A stretch of 64,000 bases of DNA, from assembly GCA_016711485.1 (NCBI GenBank), contig JADJSX010000024.1, positions 248,001-312,000 on the forward strand. Reading direction: 5' to 3'. The notes under the pieces were generated by a model that was not told the origin of the DNA, did no database searches, and saw nothing but the letters and a program-made list of their open reading frames with translations. A program made the translations under genes and the position numbers. The DNA is from Leptospiraceae bacterium. Its GTDB lineage: Bacteria; Spirochaetota; Leptospiria; Leptospirales; Leptospiraceae. This document shows positions 52,727 to 62,915 of this stretch, piece after piece (within the stretch, counting starts at the first letter, position 1; every line of letters begins with the position of its first letter).

Positions 52727-55700
52727 TTATTTTATACTTAGTATTATGTTTAGTCTTTGCCAAACAGATGTGTCTTCGCTGACGTTTAAACTATCAGCAA
52801 AAGAGAATCCTTGTTTTTCTAATTTTTTACCGTATTCATAAATATCCGCAAACAAGGAAATTAAAACACCACTTGAATACATAAGTGATTGTGGGGATTT
52901 TTCCGTAGTCGTAACCATGTCCGAATTTAAAAATCTTTCCAGATCAGAAACAAAATCCTTTACGGCATACGGAGCAAAACTCATATTATTCTCAGTATAA
53001 TTTAAAAATCCTCCAGGGCTTGCAATGGAATAAAATACTCCAAATAGATTTCTTCCGTACGGAGCTGTTTGTAAAAGTACGGGAGGAACATAATCAGTAA
53101 GAACGTTAGTCAGATAGTAATTTCCATTAACCTCTTTTGTCAGCATTGAATCTAACATATCAATCAGAGCTGTAACTTCTGCATTTGAAAGTCCAATATC
53201 TATTATCATTCCTATTACAAAATCAATACTCTTCACAATGGAATACCCGGATGATTTAGAAAAATAATCTCGAACAAATGCGATAGAATCATTTACTCCA
53301 GCCCAGTCAGCATTAGTCACATCTGGAGAACGTGTATCGGGATAAAGAGAAAGTTCTATTATTTTCTCGGAAACAAATAGTTGTAAGTTGTACTGATTAG
53401 CCGCTGTTGGCCCATCTGAATCAATTTTGATTTCCCCTAATATACTTTGAATTGCAATTAAAATTGTATCCTTACCGATTTTCTTTTCGGGAGCTCCCAT
53501 AGCGACAAACATTTGAACTAGATTTGTAATTAAATCAGTCTTAGCCACAAGGACTAACGTTCCATCTTGGAAACGTCTTTGACTTTCTACTAAAAAGGAA
53601 ATAGGAGAAAATACGGAATGATTTGCTTGGTAATCAGTTGCATCCACTGCGTTAGGATTTCGAATAGAATCACCAAAAGCAGTTCGAAATTCTACTATAC
53701 TAGGAGTACTTCCGCCACTGTATTGATCTGTGGTTACATAAAAAAATGGTCTCGATAATGTCTTACTTAAACTCGTCAATAGTGAATAAGGATTTTTGTT
53801 TGTGGCTACGTCAACTTGATCGTCTAACGCTTTTGCTAGACCTACAATTAAAGGTAGAAGTTTGTTTCGTTTGCTCCAATTAGATGTGGTTTGGGAAGGA
53901 AGAACAGTTCCCGTTCCTGTAAATCCGAGTTTTTCTAAAACTGGAAAGTTAGACGATATAACTGGTGGAATAAGACCAAATACCTGTGTAGGATTGGGAA
54001 TCATTAATTGCCAAACTAAACTAATTAAATCTGCTTCTTGAAAAGGTTTGTCTCCCGCAAATCCATAACCCCATCCTTCGATGTATACAGCTGAATCTCC
54101 GGCAATATTAGAAAACTTGGACGGAGTAAAATTTTTGTAAATTGGAGTGTTGTCTTTTAAACTGATAGATGTATTTTTTAGCCATTTACCATTTCCATCA
54201 TTACAAGTAGTCACACTACCACTACAATATGGTTTTAAACTCATCATTCCTTTTAATCCGTTTCCTATTGCGATAATAAAAAGGGACTCTTGGAATGCCG
54301 TCCCATTCAAACTTGCAAGAGCTGGGATAATTACGACAAACCTCTTTTCATACAAAAGCCATTGGAAGTTTTTGTAAAATGCTTCTTCGTCTGAGTTTAC
54401 AGCTCGTTCCTCATTTGTCTTCGAAATTTCAGAGATGGTAAATCCTGTTCCGGTGTTTACTGGATTTCCGGAAGCACTTTGCCCTGCATATTCATGACCA
54501 CCCATTCCAATATCTTTACAATTCGATAATGTCGTAGTTGTATTACTAACACATACTTTGTAGTTTGCCGTCTGCCATGTCGGTTTATAGCGATTTTCCG
54601 ATAGGTTCGCATAACGAGCAATATTTCCATCTGGAGAAAGAAAGTTTCCACTAACGTCTTTTTTGTTTTTATTGTAATAAGGCCCATAACCTGAATAGGT
54701 TGTTCGCACAATCCAATTTAAAACCCAGGGTACTGTTTTGCGATAGACGGTATCTGTGCCACCGGATTCAATCGGCAAAGCACTTCCAATCGACTCTGTC
54801 TCAAGAAGAGCTAACTCAGGAGTATTCAAGTCAATCCCTCTCACTCCTGTCAATGCGACTCCATTCTTAAAAACCTTTGCACTATCTTTGCTTGTATTTA
54901 AGACTTTCTTAAATCCTAACGGGTCTCCTGCAATGGTAGATTGCAAAGCCCAAAGACTATCACCTAGATTTAATTGACCATTCGAAATTCCAGTAATATG
55001 GGTATTTGTAAAAGTAGTTGTATTCCATATATAACCAAAATGATCCACTATCCCGAGAGTCAAAAGTAAACTTTCCAAAGCTGAAATGGAATAAGCCGTT
55101 CCATCCGAGTTTCTATTTTTCCCATTGGAATCTTGTAAAATTAAATCTAGGAGAGAATTTTCTAGCCCTTGTGTGGTTCCGGAAAAATCTAACATCTGTA
55201 GATTTTCTCCCAATTTATCAATGAGGATAACAGTCGAATCTTTTGTAGTTGGAACTGCTGGCGGTACAATGAGTTGGCGAATGATAGTAAATAAATCTAC
55301 AAACAAAGTATTTAATTCTGTATTGTTGATAACAACTGGCAAAGTATAATTTGTAGAGTAGATTCCTGTGTGGCTTGTTCCGCCTACTGTAAAATACTTT
55401 TCAAAATTTACCATTAGCTCCTTTATAGTTGTTTCGGACGTTTTATTATCAGAAGGTCCTGATCTTTTAAAAAGTAGTTCTCCGATTCCGTAAATTGTTC
55501 CAATTAGCCCATTTCTAAGTTTTTTATCTGAACTTACCGCTGGATCTAAAAATGCGATAGTTGCTCCCTCTATCGCTGTTCGAATGGTTGTGTTTGAACG
55601 AATTCCTTTTACGATTAAATCCTGGTAATCTTCTAATAAGACTTTGGAGTCCGCGTTTGCAAGTGTATTTGCAAAATCAACTACTTGTCGGCTAATCGTT

Positions 55701-56185
55701 GTTGAGCTTTTAGTTTTGTATTCCTCTAATAGATACGAAGTAGTAATTGGTAGAATATTTCGAATAACAGGTTGGTGGTAGTATCGTATTCTTTCTAAAA
55801 CAGGTTGGATTGTTTGATAAGCAGTTGGATTATTTCTTTGAATTCTTGAGATAGTGTTGGATGTTGCTGAAAGAAGTGCGCGTATTTCCGTTTGTGTATT
55901 GAGTAGAATATTTTGTAATAATCTCAGAACTCCTAGAATATCTTCCCTTGCAGAGAGTATGAGGGAATTATTTAATCTAGTGTTAAAATCATCTACCTTC
56001 ATACTTTTAAAAGATTGTTTTAGTACAGGAAATGGATCAAGTAAGGTAAACAGAGTTAAACCGCTAGTGGACTGAAATCCATCTACGAATAGATTTCTAT
56101 CAGACAGATTTTTTGAATTTTTTTGGCAATTCCAAGCAGTTTGTAATAAAATGAAAACTAAAAATATTTGGAGAATTCTTCGCAT
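52727..56185 (-). CDS. Giant lipoprotein, 1152 residues, family not recognised
   Basis: The signal RRILQIFLVFILLQTAWNC ends at a lipidated cysteine (residue 20). The mature protein is largely helical near the N terminus (FNTRLNNSLILSAREDILG) and mixed thereafter, with repeated polar segments such as LVFLDPAV-like and FSADSLNVSED. Four or so cysteine pairs occur in CVSNTTTTLSNC and CSGSVTTCNDG. I do not recognise a domain. The downstream neighbour is another lipoprotein of more than 1000 residues, suggesting a paired surface assembly. The region upstream (56186-56473) shows no other gene and should contain the promoter of both. Confidence 0.7.
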   Translation of the reverse strand: MRRILQIFLVFILLQTAWNCQKNSKNLSDRNLFVDGFQSTSGLTLFTLLDPFPVLKQSFKSMKVDDFNTRLNNSLILSAREDILGVLRLLQNILLNTQTEIRALLSATSNTISRIQRNNPTAYQTIQPVLERIRYYHQPVIRNILPITTSYLLEEYKTKSSTTISRQVVDFANTLANADSKVLLEDYQDLIVKGIRSNTTIRTAIEGATIAFLDPAVSSDKKLRNGLIGTIYGIGELLFKRSGPSDNKTSETTIKELMVNFEKYFTVGGTSHTGIYSTNYTLPVVINNTELNTLFVDLFTIIRQLIVPPAVPTTKDSTVILIDKLGENLQMLDFSGTTQGLENSLLDLILQDSNGKNRNSDGTAYSISALESLLLTLGIVDHFGYIWNTTTFTNTHITGISNGQLNLGDSLWALQSTIAGDPLGFKKVLNTSKDSAKVFKNGVALTGVRGIDLNTPELALLETESIGSALPIESGGTDTVYRKTVPWVLNWIVRTTYSGYGPYYNKNKKDVSGNFLSPDGNIARYANLSENRYKPTWQTANYKVCVSNTTTTLSNCKDIGMGGHEYAGQSASGNPVNTGTGFTISEISKTNEERAVNSDEEAFYKNFQWLLYEKRFVVIIPALASLNGTAFQESLFIIAIGNGLKGMMSLKPYCSGSVTTCNDGNGKWLKNTSISLKDNTPIYKNFTPSKFSNIAGDSAVYIEGWGYGFAGDKPFQEADLISLVWQLMIPNPTQVFGLIPPVISSNFPVLEKLGFTGTGTVLPSQTTSNWSKRNKLLPLIVGLAKALDDQVDVATNKNPYSLLTSLSKTLSRPFFYVTTDQYSGGSTPSIVEFRTAFGDSIRNPNAVDATDYQANHSVFSPISFLVESQRRFQDGTLVLVAKTDLITNLVQMFVAMGAPEKKIGKDTILIAIQSILGEIKIDSDGPTAANQYNLQLFVSEKIIELSLYPDTRSPDVTNADWAGVNDSIAFVRDYFSKSSGYSIVKSIDFVIGMIIDIGLSNAEVTALIDMLDSMLTKEVNGNYYLTNVLTDYVPPVLLQTAPYGRNLFGVFYSIASPGGFLNYTENNMSFAPYAVKDFVSDLERFLNSDMVTTTEKSPQSLMYSSGVLISLFADIYEYGKKLEKQGFSFADSLNVSEDTSVWQRLNIILSIK

Positions 56186-56473
56186 GTCTGTTTTCTCAAT
56201 CAGGGAATATTTTACCTCACCTTACAATTATACTCATTCTAATTAAGTGAGAATTTTACCATAATGCTGTCCATTTTTCAGAAATGTCAAATAGAATATG
56301 AATTTTTAAATGTATTTTCTGATTTAAGGTGGATGAATGTAATATTGGTGCAAAAGTGGAGTGAACCTCTTTTTTTGGCAATAACACGCTGTAATGCTCA
56401 CTTAAAAACATTTCTGCAATTGAAAAATAAAAAAAAAGAGGACGGTCTCCCATCCGCAAAAATGAATACTGAT

Positions 56474-56740
56474 TTATTGAATTAATATCATAGGATCGAT
56501 GCTTTCTATTTGTAGGTGAATATGTGCTAGCATCCTTTTTCCTGTGTTGTATAGTTTCGAAATATCTTGCGCAATACCTATTTGCTGTCCACGAGAGACT
56601 TTCTTTCCGATGACTTTTGCTTTAAAGATTGATAATGTTTTCATAAGTATACCAATTGCCAAAAGGAAGCCCAGTTGCGCATAGTATGGTACGTAGTATG
56701 TAATTATGCCTGTTTTAGTCCAGTTGTGGTTACTATCCAT
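56474..56740 (-). pseudogene. Possible remnant of an M23 (LytM) metallopeptidase
   Basis: The 88-codon frame contains TKTGIITYYVPYYAQL, KVIGKKVSRGQQIG and then LAHIHLQIESIDP. These resemble the YYAHL, G-x-x-V-x-x-G-x-x-IG and H-x-H-x-x-I elements of the M23 peptidase C terminus. The N-terminal half, including the first zinc ligands, is absent and the spacing is distorted. A decayed fragment is therefore more likely than a working enzyme. The family assignment is tentative. It is bounded by repeats on the right and a giant lipoprotein promoter region on the left. Confidence 0.35.
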
Positions 56741-56798
56741 TATCCAGTTATTGATTAAAGAGGAAATTTGCTATTTCTATACACTTTGTATAAGATGG

Positions 56799-56920
56799 CG
56801 ATACACTTAGTTTGGGTGTAAATATAGGGGTAAACATAGGTGTAAACTTACCTTTAAAATTTTTTACCTATCTTTGCACCTATCTTTAGAGCTAAGTTTA
56901 GAGGTAACCTAAGTGTATCG
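56799..56920. repeat. 122-bp inverted element built of 12-base iterons
   Basis: CGATACACTTAG (56799-56810) and CTAAGTGTATCG (56909-56920) are perfect terminal inverted repeats. Between them a roughly 12-base motif related to ATAGGTGTAAA occurs three times in direct orientation and then at least three times inverted (TTTGCACCTATC type). The element resembles a MITE or an iteron cluster. The adjacent 56941-57180 holds an AGGCACGGAGGCACAGAG-type repeat and further debris but no gene. Confidence 0.65.
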
Positions 56921-57301
56921 CAAACACGAAGGAAGTGTAATCCCCCTTAAAAGCATTTGCCACAGAGGCACGGAGGCACAGAGAAATGCGGTTTCTTGGC
57001 ATTCTGCGCTCAGAAATCTATGCTTTTACACAACCCCTTTTGGAGTTGGGGGAATTTCTTGGACATTAGGTTAACGAAATAGAAAAAGTAAACTTTAGAA
57101 CAGCATCCCCGGCGAAGGCGTTGGTGAGCGTCAAGCGAAAAGGTGGAAGTAAAGGGGAAACAGGGGATTAGCTACACAAAGTGAAACGTAAACTTACTCA
57201 AATTGAAACCAATACTAAAAAGGAGGAAAGGTTTGCTTCCTGAATACATCTTCTAGCATTCTCGTTTTCTGATAATACTACAAGTTCTTTATAGCTTTTC
57301 C

Positions 57302-57330
57302 TTGACAATAATATTAGTGAAAAATAATCT
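57302..57330 (+). promoter_or_regulatory. Sigma70-type promoter of the type III restriction operon
   Basis: TTGACA at 57302-57307 is followed after exactly 17 bases by TAATCT at 57325-57330. It lies 71 bases before the mod start codon and is the best-looking promoter I found in the window. Confidence 0.65.
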
Positions 57331-57355
57331 CTATTCTGTCCTGACCTCAGAATAG
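57331..57355. promoter_or_regulatory. Inverted repeat at the predicted transcription start
   Basis: CTATTCTG (57331-57338) and CAGAATAG (57348-57355) form perfect eight-base arms around a nine-base centre, immediately after the -10 box. The position is right for a repressor operator, or for a hairpin at the 5' end of the transcript. No controller gene is adjacent. Confidence 0.4.
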
Positions 57356-57401
57356 GATAGAAAAAGCACGAGTAGAAGCAATTCAGCAAGAAAGGAAAAC
57401 C

Positions 57402-60089
57402 ATGCCAAAAGACAAACTAGTTCACAATTATGAAGTAGAGCAATATGTTCACGCGGACAAGACAAGGTTGAACAATCCTGAAATCGGTCTTGTGAAACCT
57501 GATAAAGAAGAGACGCGAAATAAGAAGGAATACAAGTTTGATCCACACCTTGACCCTGAGTTGCAATGGGCGGGGAAAGCTGAGCGTCTGAGTTTTGAAG
57601 TCCCGACTGTTTCGCTTCATGTGCATGAAAGAATTGATCCTAAGACAATCATCGAATCGGTAAAGAAAGAAGTCGAAGACGAACAACCTTCTCTTTTCGC
57701 TACAGAGAAAAAACCTCTTCGTCAAGCTGTAGAATTTTACAAACATGAAAACCGTTGGTCGAATCGTCTAGTTGCGGGTGACTCGCTGTTAGTCATGAAT
57801 TCTCTTTTAGAAAAAGAAGGCATGGGTTCCAAAGTCCAGACCATCTACTTCGATCCTCCCTATGGAATTAAATACGGCTCTAACTTCCAACCCTTCGTAA
57901 ATAAACGAGATGTCAAAGACGGCAAAGACGAAGACTTAACCGTTGAGCCTGAAATGATTAAAGCATTCCGCGACACTTGGGAGCTTGGGATTCATTCTTA
58001 TCTTTCTTATCTGCGTGATCGCCTAACGCTCGCAAAAGACCTGTTAACCGATAGCGGGAGTATCTTTGTGCAGATCTCGGATGAGAACGTGCATCGTGTT
58101 CGTTTGATTATGGATGAAGTGTTTGGTGCTGAGAATTTTGTTAAAATTATAATTGTTCAGAAAACGGGCGGTCTTGCACAATCATTATTACCCGGAACTT
58201 CTGATTTTATAATTTGGTATTCTAAAGATTTGAAAATTTGTAAGTTTAACCAAATATATTTAGAAAAAGAAATAGGATTAAATACTGGATACAGATATAC
58301 TGAATTAGAAAATGGAATGCGTAGGACGTTAACACCTAGTGATAGAATAACTAGTGAAATGAAAATTTTTCAACCGACTTCTTTAGAATCAGCAAATCCG
58401 TATAGTGAGTTTAGTTATGATGGGAAAAAATATTCTCAGCGATGGAAAACTAATTCACAAGGTCTATCTAAGCTTGCAAAAGCTAATCGAATATTTACCT
58501 CATCTTCTACATTAAGGTATATGCGATATTATGACGACTTTCCCGTAATTCCTGTAACTAATGTTTGGACAGATACAGGATCAGGAAGTTTTCTGGAACC
58601 GAATGTCTACGTAGTTCAAACAGTCACAAAAGTAATACAACGCTGTATCCTCATGACGAGTGATCCGGGGGATTTGGTTTTTGATCCTACTTGCGGAAGT
58701 GGAACTACTGCCTATGTTGCCGAGCAGTGGGGGCGAAGATGGATTACCTGCGATACTTCGAGAGTTGCCATTAGCCTTGCTAAACAAAGACTCATGACTG
58801 CTAGTTTTGATTATTATGAATTAAAAGATGATAAAAAAGGAGTCACTGGAAATTTTAAATACAAAACAGTTCCTCATATCACTCTCAAGTCCATTGCCAA
58901 TAACGGGGAAATAGATGTTATCCACGAGAAATGGGAAAAGATTCTGCAACCTCTACGGGATGAAATTAATAAATCTTCAAAAAAGAAATATGAAGAGTGG
59001 GAAATTCCCCGCATAGGAGAAGACATTGATGAGCCCCCAAATTGGCACGGGAAGAAGGCATTGTCTCTATATTGGGAAAAGAAAAAACTCAGACAAAAAG
59101 ACATTGATGATTCCATCTCTCGCCACGCAGACCAAGAGACATTGGTAGACCAACCTATTCCCGATAAAAAAAGAACCCGCGTAACCGGACCCTTTACAGT
59201 CGAAGCAGTACCTTCTCCTGTAGTCAAAGCACTCGGAGAGGTAAATGACGAGAAGCCGTCTATGGATAGTGTAGATACTTCGATTGTCCGAACAGGTGCA
59301 ACTTTAAAACAATCAGAATGGAGATCAGAGCTTGCCCGTGTGGGTGTTCGTGCTAAGAAAGGAAATAAAATAGAATTTGCTTATTTGGAAGTATTAGCAG
59401 GAACGAAATACCTTCATGCAGTCGGTGAAACAAAAGAGAAAAATCCGAAACGAGTTGTAGTTTCTTTTGGACCTGAATTTGCTCCTTATGATAAAGCGTT
59501 AGTCGAACTAGCTATTCGAGAAGCAGAGAAACTAAGACCTAAAGCAGAAATCATTTTATTTTGTGCCTTCCAATTTGAAGAAGAAGCCGCTAAGGATATC
59601 GAAGAAACAAACTGGGAAGGGGTTACTCTGCTTAAGGCGCAGATGAATACAGATTTGTTTGTGGATGACCTAAAAAAGAAACGCTCTCAGAATGATAGCT
59701 TCTGGTTAATCGGTCAACCGGATGTAGTTCTTCGTGAAATCAAAAAAGGCGATCACAAAGGTAAATACGAAATTGAAGTTCTTGGTTTCGATTACTATGA
59801 TCCTAAAACCAATGAAGTCAAGTCTGGCGGCAAAGGGGAAATAGCCATGTGGATGTTAGATTCTGATTACGATGGAAGAAGTATTTTTCCAAAACAAGTT
59901 TTCTTCCCGTTAGCCGGTGACAAAGACGGTTGGGCAAAACTAGGACGTGATTTAAAAGCCGACCTAGATGAAGAATTACTAGAAGCATTTAGAACCACAG
60001 TCAGTCTTCCTTTTAATCCAGGAAAACAAATCGCAGTTAAGATTGTAGACAACCGAGGAATCGAAAGCATTCGGGTGTTTAGACCATGA
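57402..60089 (+). CDS. mod: Type III restriction-modification methyltransferase (Mod)
   Basis: The 895-residue protein is a beta-class N6-adenine methylase: motif IV DPPYG at 151-155 precedes motif I FDPTCGSGTT with D428. The stretch between (about residues 245-390) should be the target-recognition domain. Its DNA is markedly more AT-rich (58201-58320) than the flanking catalytic parts (57961-58080), suggesting a swapped recognition module. The C-terminal third has an additional domain (FDYYDPKTNEVKSGGKGE). It methylates the host target and guides the Res subunit. The ATG is preceded by AGAAAGGAAAA. The stop overlaps the res start by four bases (ATGA at 60086-60089). Confidence 0.92.
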   Translation: MPKDKLVHNYEVEQYVHADKTRLNNPEIGLVKPDKEETRNKKEYKFDPHLDPELQWAGKAERLSFEVPTVSLHVHERIDPKTIIESVKKEVEDEQPSLFATEKKPLRQAVEFYKHENRWSNRLVAGDSLLVMNSLLEKEGMGSKVQTIYFDPPYGIKYGSNFQPFVNKRDVKDGKDEDLTVEPEMIKAFRDTWELGIHSYLSYLRDRLTLAKDLLTDSGSIFVQISDENVHRVRLIMDEVFGAENFVKIIIVQKTGGLAQSLLPGTSDFIIWYSKDLKICKFNQIYLEKEIGLNTGYRYTELENGMRRTLTPSDRITSEMKIFQPTSLESANPYSEFSYDGKKYSQRWKTNSQGLSKLAKANRIFTSSSTLRYMRYYDDFPVIPVTNVWTDTGSGSFLEPNVYVVQTVTKVIQRCILMTSDPGDLVFDPTCGSGTTAYVAEQWGRRWITCDTSRVAISLAKQRLMTASFDYYELKDDKKGVTGNFKYKTVPHITLKSIANNGEIDVIHEKWEKILQPLRDEINKSSKKKYEEWEIPRIGEDIDEPPNWHGKKALSLYWEKKKLRQKDIDDSISRHADQETLVDQPIPDKKRTRVTGPFTVEAVPSPVVKALGEVNDEKPSMDSVDTSIVRTGATLKQSEWRSELARVGVRAKKGNKIEFAYLEVLAGTKYLHAVGETKEKNPKRVVVSFGPEFAPYDKALVELAIREAEKLRPKAEIILFCAFQFEEEAAKDIEETNWEGVTLLKAQMNTDLFVDDLKKKRSQNDSFWLIGQPDVVLREIKKGDHKGKYEIEVLGFDYYDPKTNEVKSGGKGEIAMWMLDSDYDGRSIFPKQVFFPLAGDKDGWAKLGRDLKADLDEELLEAFRTTVSLPFNPGKQIAVKIVDNRGIESIRVFRP

Positions 60090-62914
60090 ATAAAATTGAC
60101 AAGCTGATTATCAATTCTCCGTTCGAGGAACCTAAGCATTATTGGTATTACGATAATAAGAGCCAGAAATTTTCAAAAGAAGCAGGGAGAAGACCTGCGG
60201 GTTATGTAATTGCCTCCGAATCTAAATCCCGTAACGATATGGGAAAGTTTGTAGAAATTCCATTAGTCAATGAAATTCGTCCTATCATCAAAACATGGAA
60301 AGAGAACGGCTATTCTGGAATATCCTCTATCAGTAAAAAGCTATTAGCCCATTGGAATGATGTATCTGTCAGAAAAGATTCAAATGTTCAATTTTTCTTT
60401 TGTCAACTAGAAGCAATTGAAACTTTGATTTGGATTACTGAATCCCAATCCGACCAAGCAGATGCAATCAGAAGTAAACTAAAAGGAGACGGTGGAGACT
60501 TTACTAGAATCTGTTCGAAGATGGCGACTGGCTCTGGTAAGACAATCATCATGGCGATGATTATTGCCTGGCAAGTTTTAAACAAGGTTTCTGATTCTTC
60601 TTCTAAAAATCATTCTAAGAACATACTCTTATTAGCCCCTAATCTTACAGTCAGAAGTAGGCTTGCCGTTCTTGAGCCAACGCATCCTAAGAATTACTAT
60701 GATTTATTTAGAATCGTCCCTCCTGAACTTCTAGAAAAATTGCGACTGGGAAATATAAAGATTTTAAACTGGCACGCTCTCGCTTGGGATACAGAAGAAA
60801 AAATTCTAAAACGTAAGTCTGTAGACAAACGTGGAGCTAAGAGCGATAAGGCGTATGCAAAAGAAGTCCTTGGAGAAATGGCTAAAGCAAAAGATATACT
60901 TGTCATCAACGATGAAGCACATCATGCTTGGAGAATGAATCCAGAATTAAAAGAAAAGAAAATTGATAAAGACCAAGTAGCGGAGTCTACTATCTGGGTT
61001 GGTGGATTAGATAGACTTCATAGAAGTGTTGGAATTTTAAAATGCTTTGACCTATCGGCAACTCCATTTGCCCCCTCTGGAAAAAAGTCGGACGAAGAAG
61101 CGCTTTTTAGTTGGATAGTAAGTGACTTCGGTTTAAATGATGCCATCGAATGCGGACTTGTAAAAACTCCAAGAGTAGTTGTAAGAGACGATGGAAAGGA
61201 TAAGAAGGATTATAAATCTCTTCTCTATCATATCTATGACAACCAAGAGATACGAGAAGACCTTTCACAGAAACGAGAAGAAAGTGATCCACTTCCTAAC
61301 CTAGTTGTGCAAGCATACGAGCTTCTAGGAATAGATTGGCTTAAAACAAAAGAAGATTGGGCTAAGAACAATTCGCCTGTTCCTCCCGTAATGATTACCA
61401 TTGCGAACAGAACAGAAACTTCAGCACGAGTAGAATATGCATTTAGGAATAAAATGTTTAAATTTGATTTAGATGATCTCTGTCATCCTGATAAAGTTTT
61501 ACGGATTGATTCTAAAATATTAGAAGCCACAGATAAAATTTTAGAAGAAGGTGGAACGAAACAAACTACAACAAGTTCAGAAGAGAGCGATGAAGATACA
61601 GATGAATCTAAACTTTCTAAGAAAGACCAGAGTTTAGTAATCCGAGAAAAGATTGATAGCATCGGTCAAATAGGAAAAGCAGGTGAGCAGATAGTTAATA
61701 TTATCTCCGTTGCCATGCTTACAGAAGGTTGGGATGCAAAGAACGTCACGCAAATCATGGGATTACGCGCGTTTTCCAGTCAATTGCTTTGCGAACAAGT
61801 CATTGGTCGGGGTTTACGTAGAATGTCTTATGACGTAGACGATGATGGATTATTCACAGCCGAGTATGTAAATGTTTTCGGAGTTCCCTTTGCTTTTCTT
61901 CCTCATGAAGAATCAGAAGATGGAGAAGGAAAATCTACATCTGCCTCTAAGAAAGTAGGAAACATAGCACCCGACCCTGAAAAAGCAGAGCATGAAATTT
62001 CATGGCCTAATATTCTTCGAGTGAGTTCATCTTTAAAACCAGTGCTCACTGTAAATTGGAAAGATGTGGCTACTCTAACATTAAACCCGTTTGATGTGAT
62101 TACAAACGCGGAGCTTGCCGCAATGATTGATGGAAAGCCAAATCTTTCTTTAGTAACCGAAATTGATTTACAAAGAGTAATTGATAAGTATAGAATTCAG
62201 ACAATGATTTTTAAAATAGGAAAGAATATATTTGATTCTGAAAAGAAACGCTGGAAGGGTAATCCTGATTATCTGCTTTCTCAAATCATTAAGTTAACAG
62301 AAGAATTCTTATCTTCCGATAAAATCAAAATCAATTCGGAAGTTTATTCCCGCGATGAAAATAAAAGAAAATTAATTCTAATAGTCAACATGGATAAAAT
62401 TATCCGTCATCTCATGCAAGTAATCAAAGAAGAAAATACAACCGAATACGAATTAGTTTTTGATGACCAAAAGCCAATGCGCTCTACTGCCGATCTCTGG
62501 TCTTACAACACAACAAGAACCTGCGAGAATTACAGTAAAACCCATATTAACCTCACTGTATACGACAGCCAATGGGAACAATTCGCCGCACAAAGACTCC
62601 AAAAGAATAAAAACGTTATTTCGTTTGTAAAAAATGACCATTTGAATTTCTTCATCCCCTACCAATTCAACGGAGCTTCTAGAAAGTATTACTTAGATTT
62701 TATAATCAAACTAAAATCCGGTGAAATGTTACTCCTTGAAATTAAAGGGCAAAGAACAGAAGAATCCGACGAAAAAGCTAAAGCTGCCCTCGACTGGGTA
62801 AAGGCTGTTAACTCCCAAGCAAGCTTCGGCAAATGGCGTTATGCTGTAGCTTATCAAAGGGAAGAGATTGATGATATTTTGGAGAGTGGGTTGTGGGACG
62901 GGGGAGAGTCATAG
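60086..62914 (+). CDS. res: Type III restriction enzyme Res subunit (helicase-nuclease)
   Basis: The 942-residue protein has a superfamily 2 helicase core with Walker A MATGSGKT (K152), NDEAHH with DEAH at 276-279, LSATPFAPSG, and a second half with LTEGWDAKNVTQIMGLRAF and CEQVIGRGLRRM. The C terminus contains a PD-(D/E)XK nuclease: YYLDFII (D871) and LLLEIKGQ (E885, K887). It hydrolyses ATP to communicate between sites and cuts unmodified DNA together with Mod. An Asp/Glu/Ser-rich linker lies in the middle (EESDEDTDESK). Both enzymatic sites look intact, so the system appears functional. DUF3800 follows by one base. Confidence 0.93.
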   Translation: MNKIDKLIINSPFEEPKHYWYYDNKSQKFSKEAGRRPAGYVIASESKSRNDMGKFVEIPLVNEIRPIIKTWKENGYSGISSISKKLLAHWNDVSVRKDSNVQFFFCQLEAIETLIWITESQSDQADAIRSKLKGDGGDFTRICSKMATGSGKTIIMAMIIAWQVLNKVSDSSSKNHSKNILLLAPNLTVRSRLAVLEPTHPKNYYDLFRIVPPELLEKLRLGNIKILNWHALAWDTEEKILKRKSVDKRGAKSDKAYAKEVLGEMAKAKDILVINDEAHHAWRMNPELKEKKIDKDQVAESTIWVGGLDRLHRSVGILKCFDLSATPFAPSGKKSDEEALFSWIVSDFGLNDAIECGLVKTPRVVVRDDGKDKKDYKSLLYHIYDNQEIREDLSQKREESDPLPNLVVQAYELLGIDWLKTKEDWAKNNSPVPPVMITIANRTETSARVEYAFRNKMFKFDLDDLCHPDKVLRIDSKILEATDKILEEGGTKQTTTSSEESDEDTDESKLSKKDQSLVIREKIDSIGQIGKAGEQIVNIISVAMLTEGWDAKNVTQIMGLRAFSSQLLCEQVIGRGLRRMSYDVDDDGLFTAEYVNVFGVPFAFLPHEESEDGEGKSTSASKKVGNIAPDPEKAEHEISWPNILRVSSSLKPVLTVNWKDVATLTLNPFDVITNAELAAMIDGKPNLSLVTEIDLQRVIDKYRIQTMIFKIGKNIFDSEKKRWKGNPDYLLSQIIKLTEEFLSSDKIKINSEVYSRDENKRKLILIVNMDKIIRHLMQVIKEENTTEYELVFDDQKPMRSTADLWSYNTTRTCENYSKTHINLTVYDSQWEQFAAQRLQKNKNVISFVKNDHLNFFIPYQFNGASRKYYLDFIIKLKSGEMLLLEIKGQRTEESDEKAKAALDWVKAVNSQASFGKWRYAVAYQREEIDDILESGLWDGGES

Positions 62915-62915
62915 T

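Noticed and set aside
57402..60089. Phase-variable mod gene.
   Set aside because: I saw no simple-sequence repeat long enough to cause slippage in or before the coding region.
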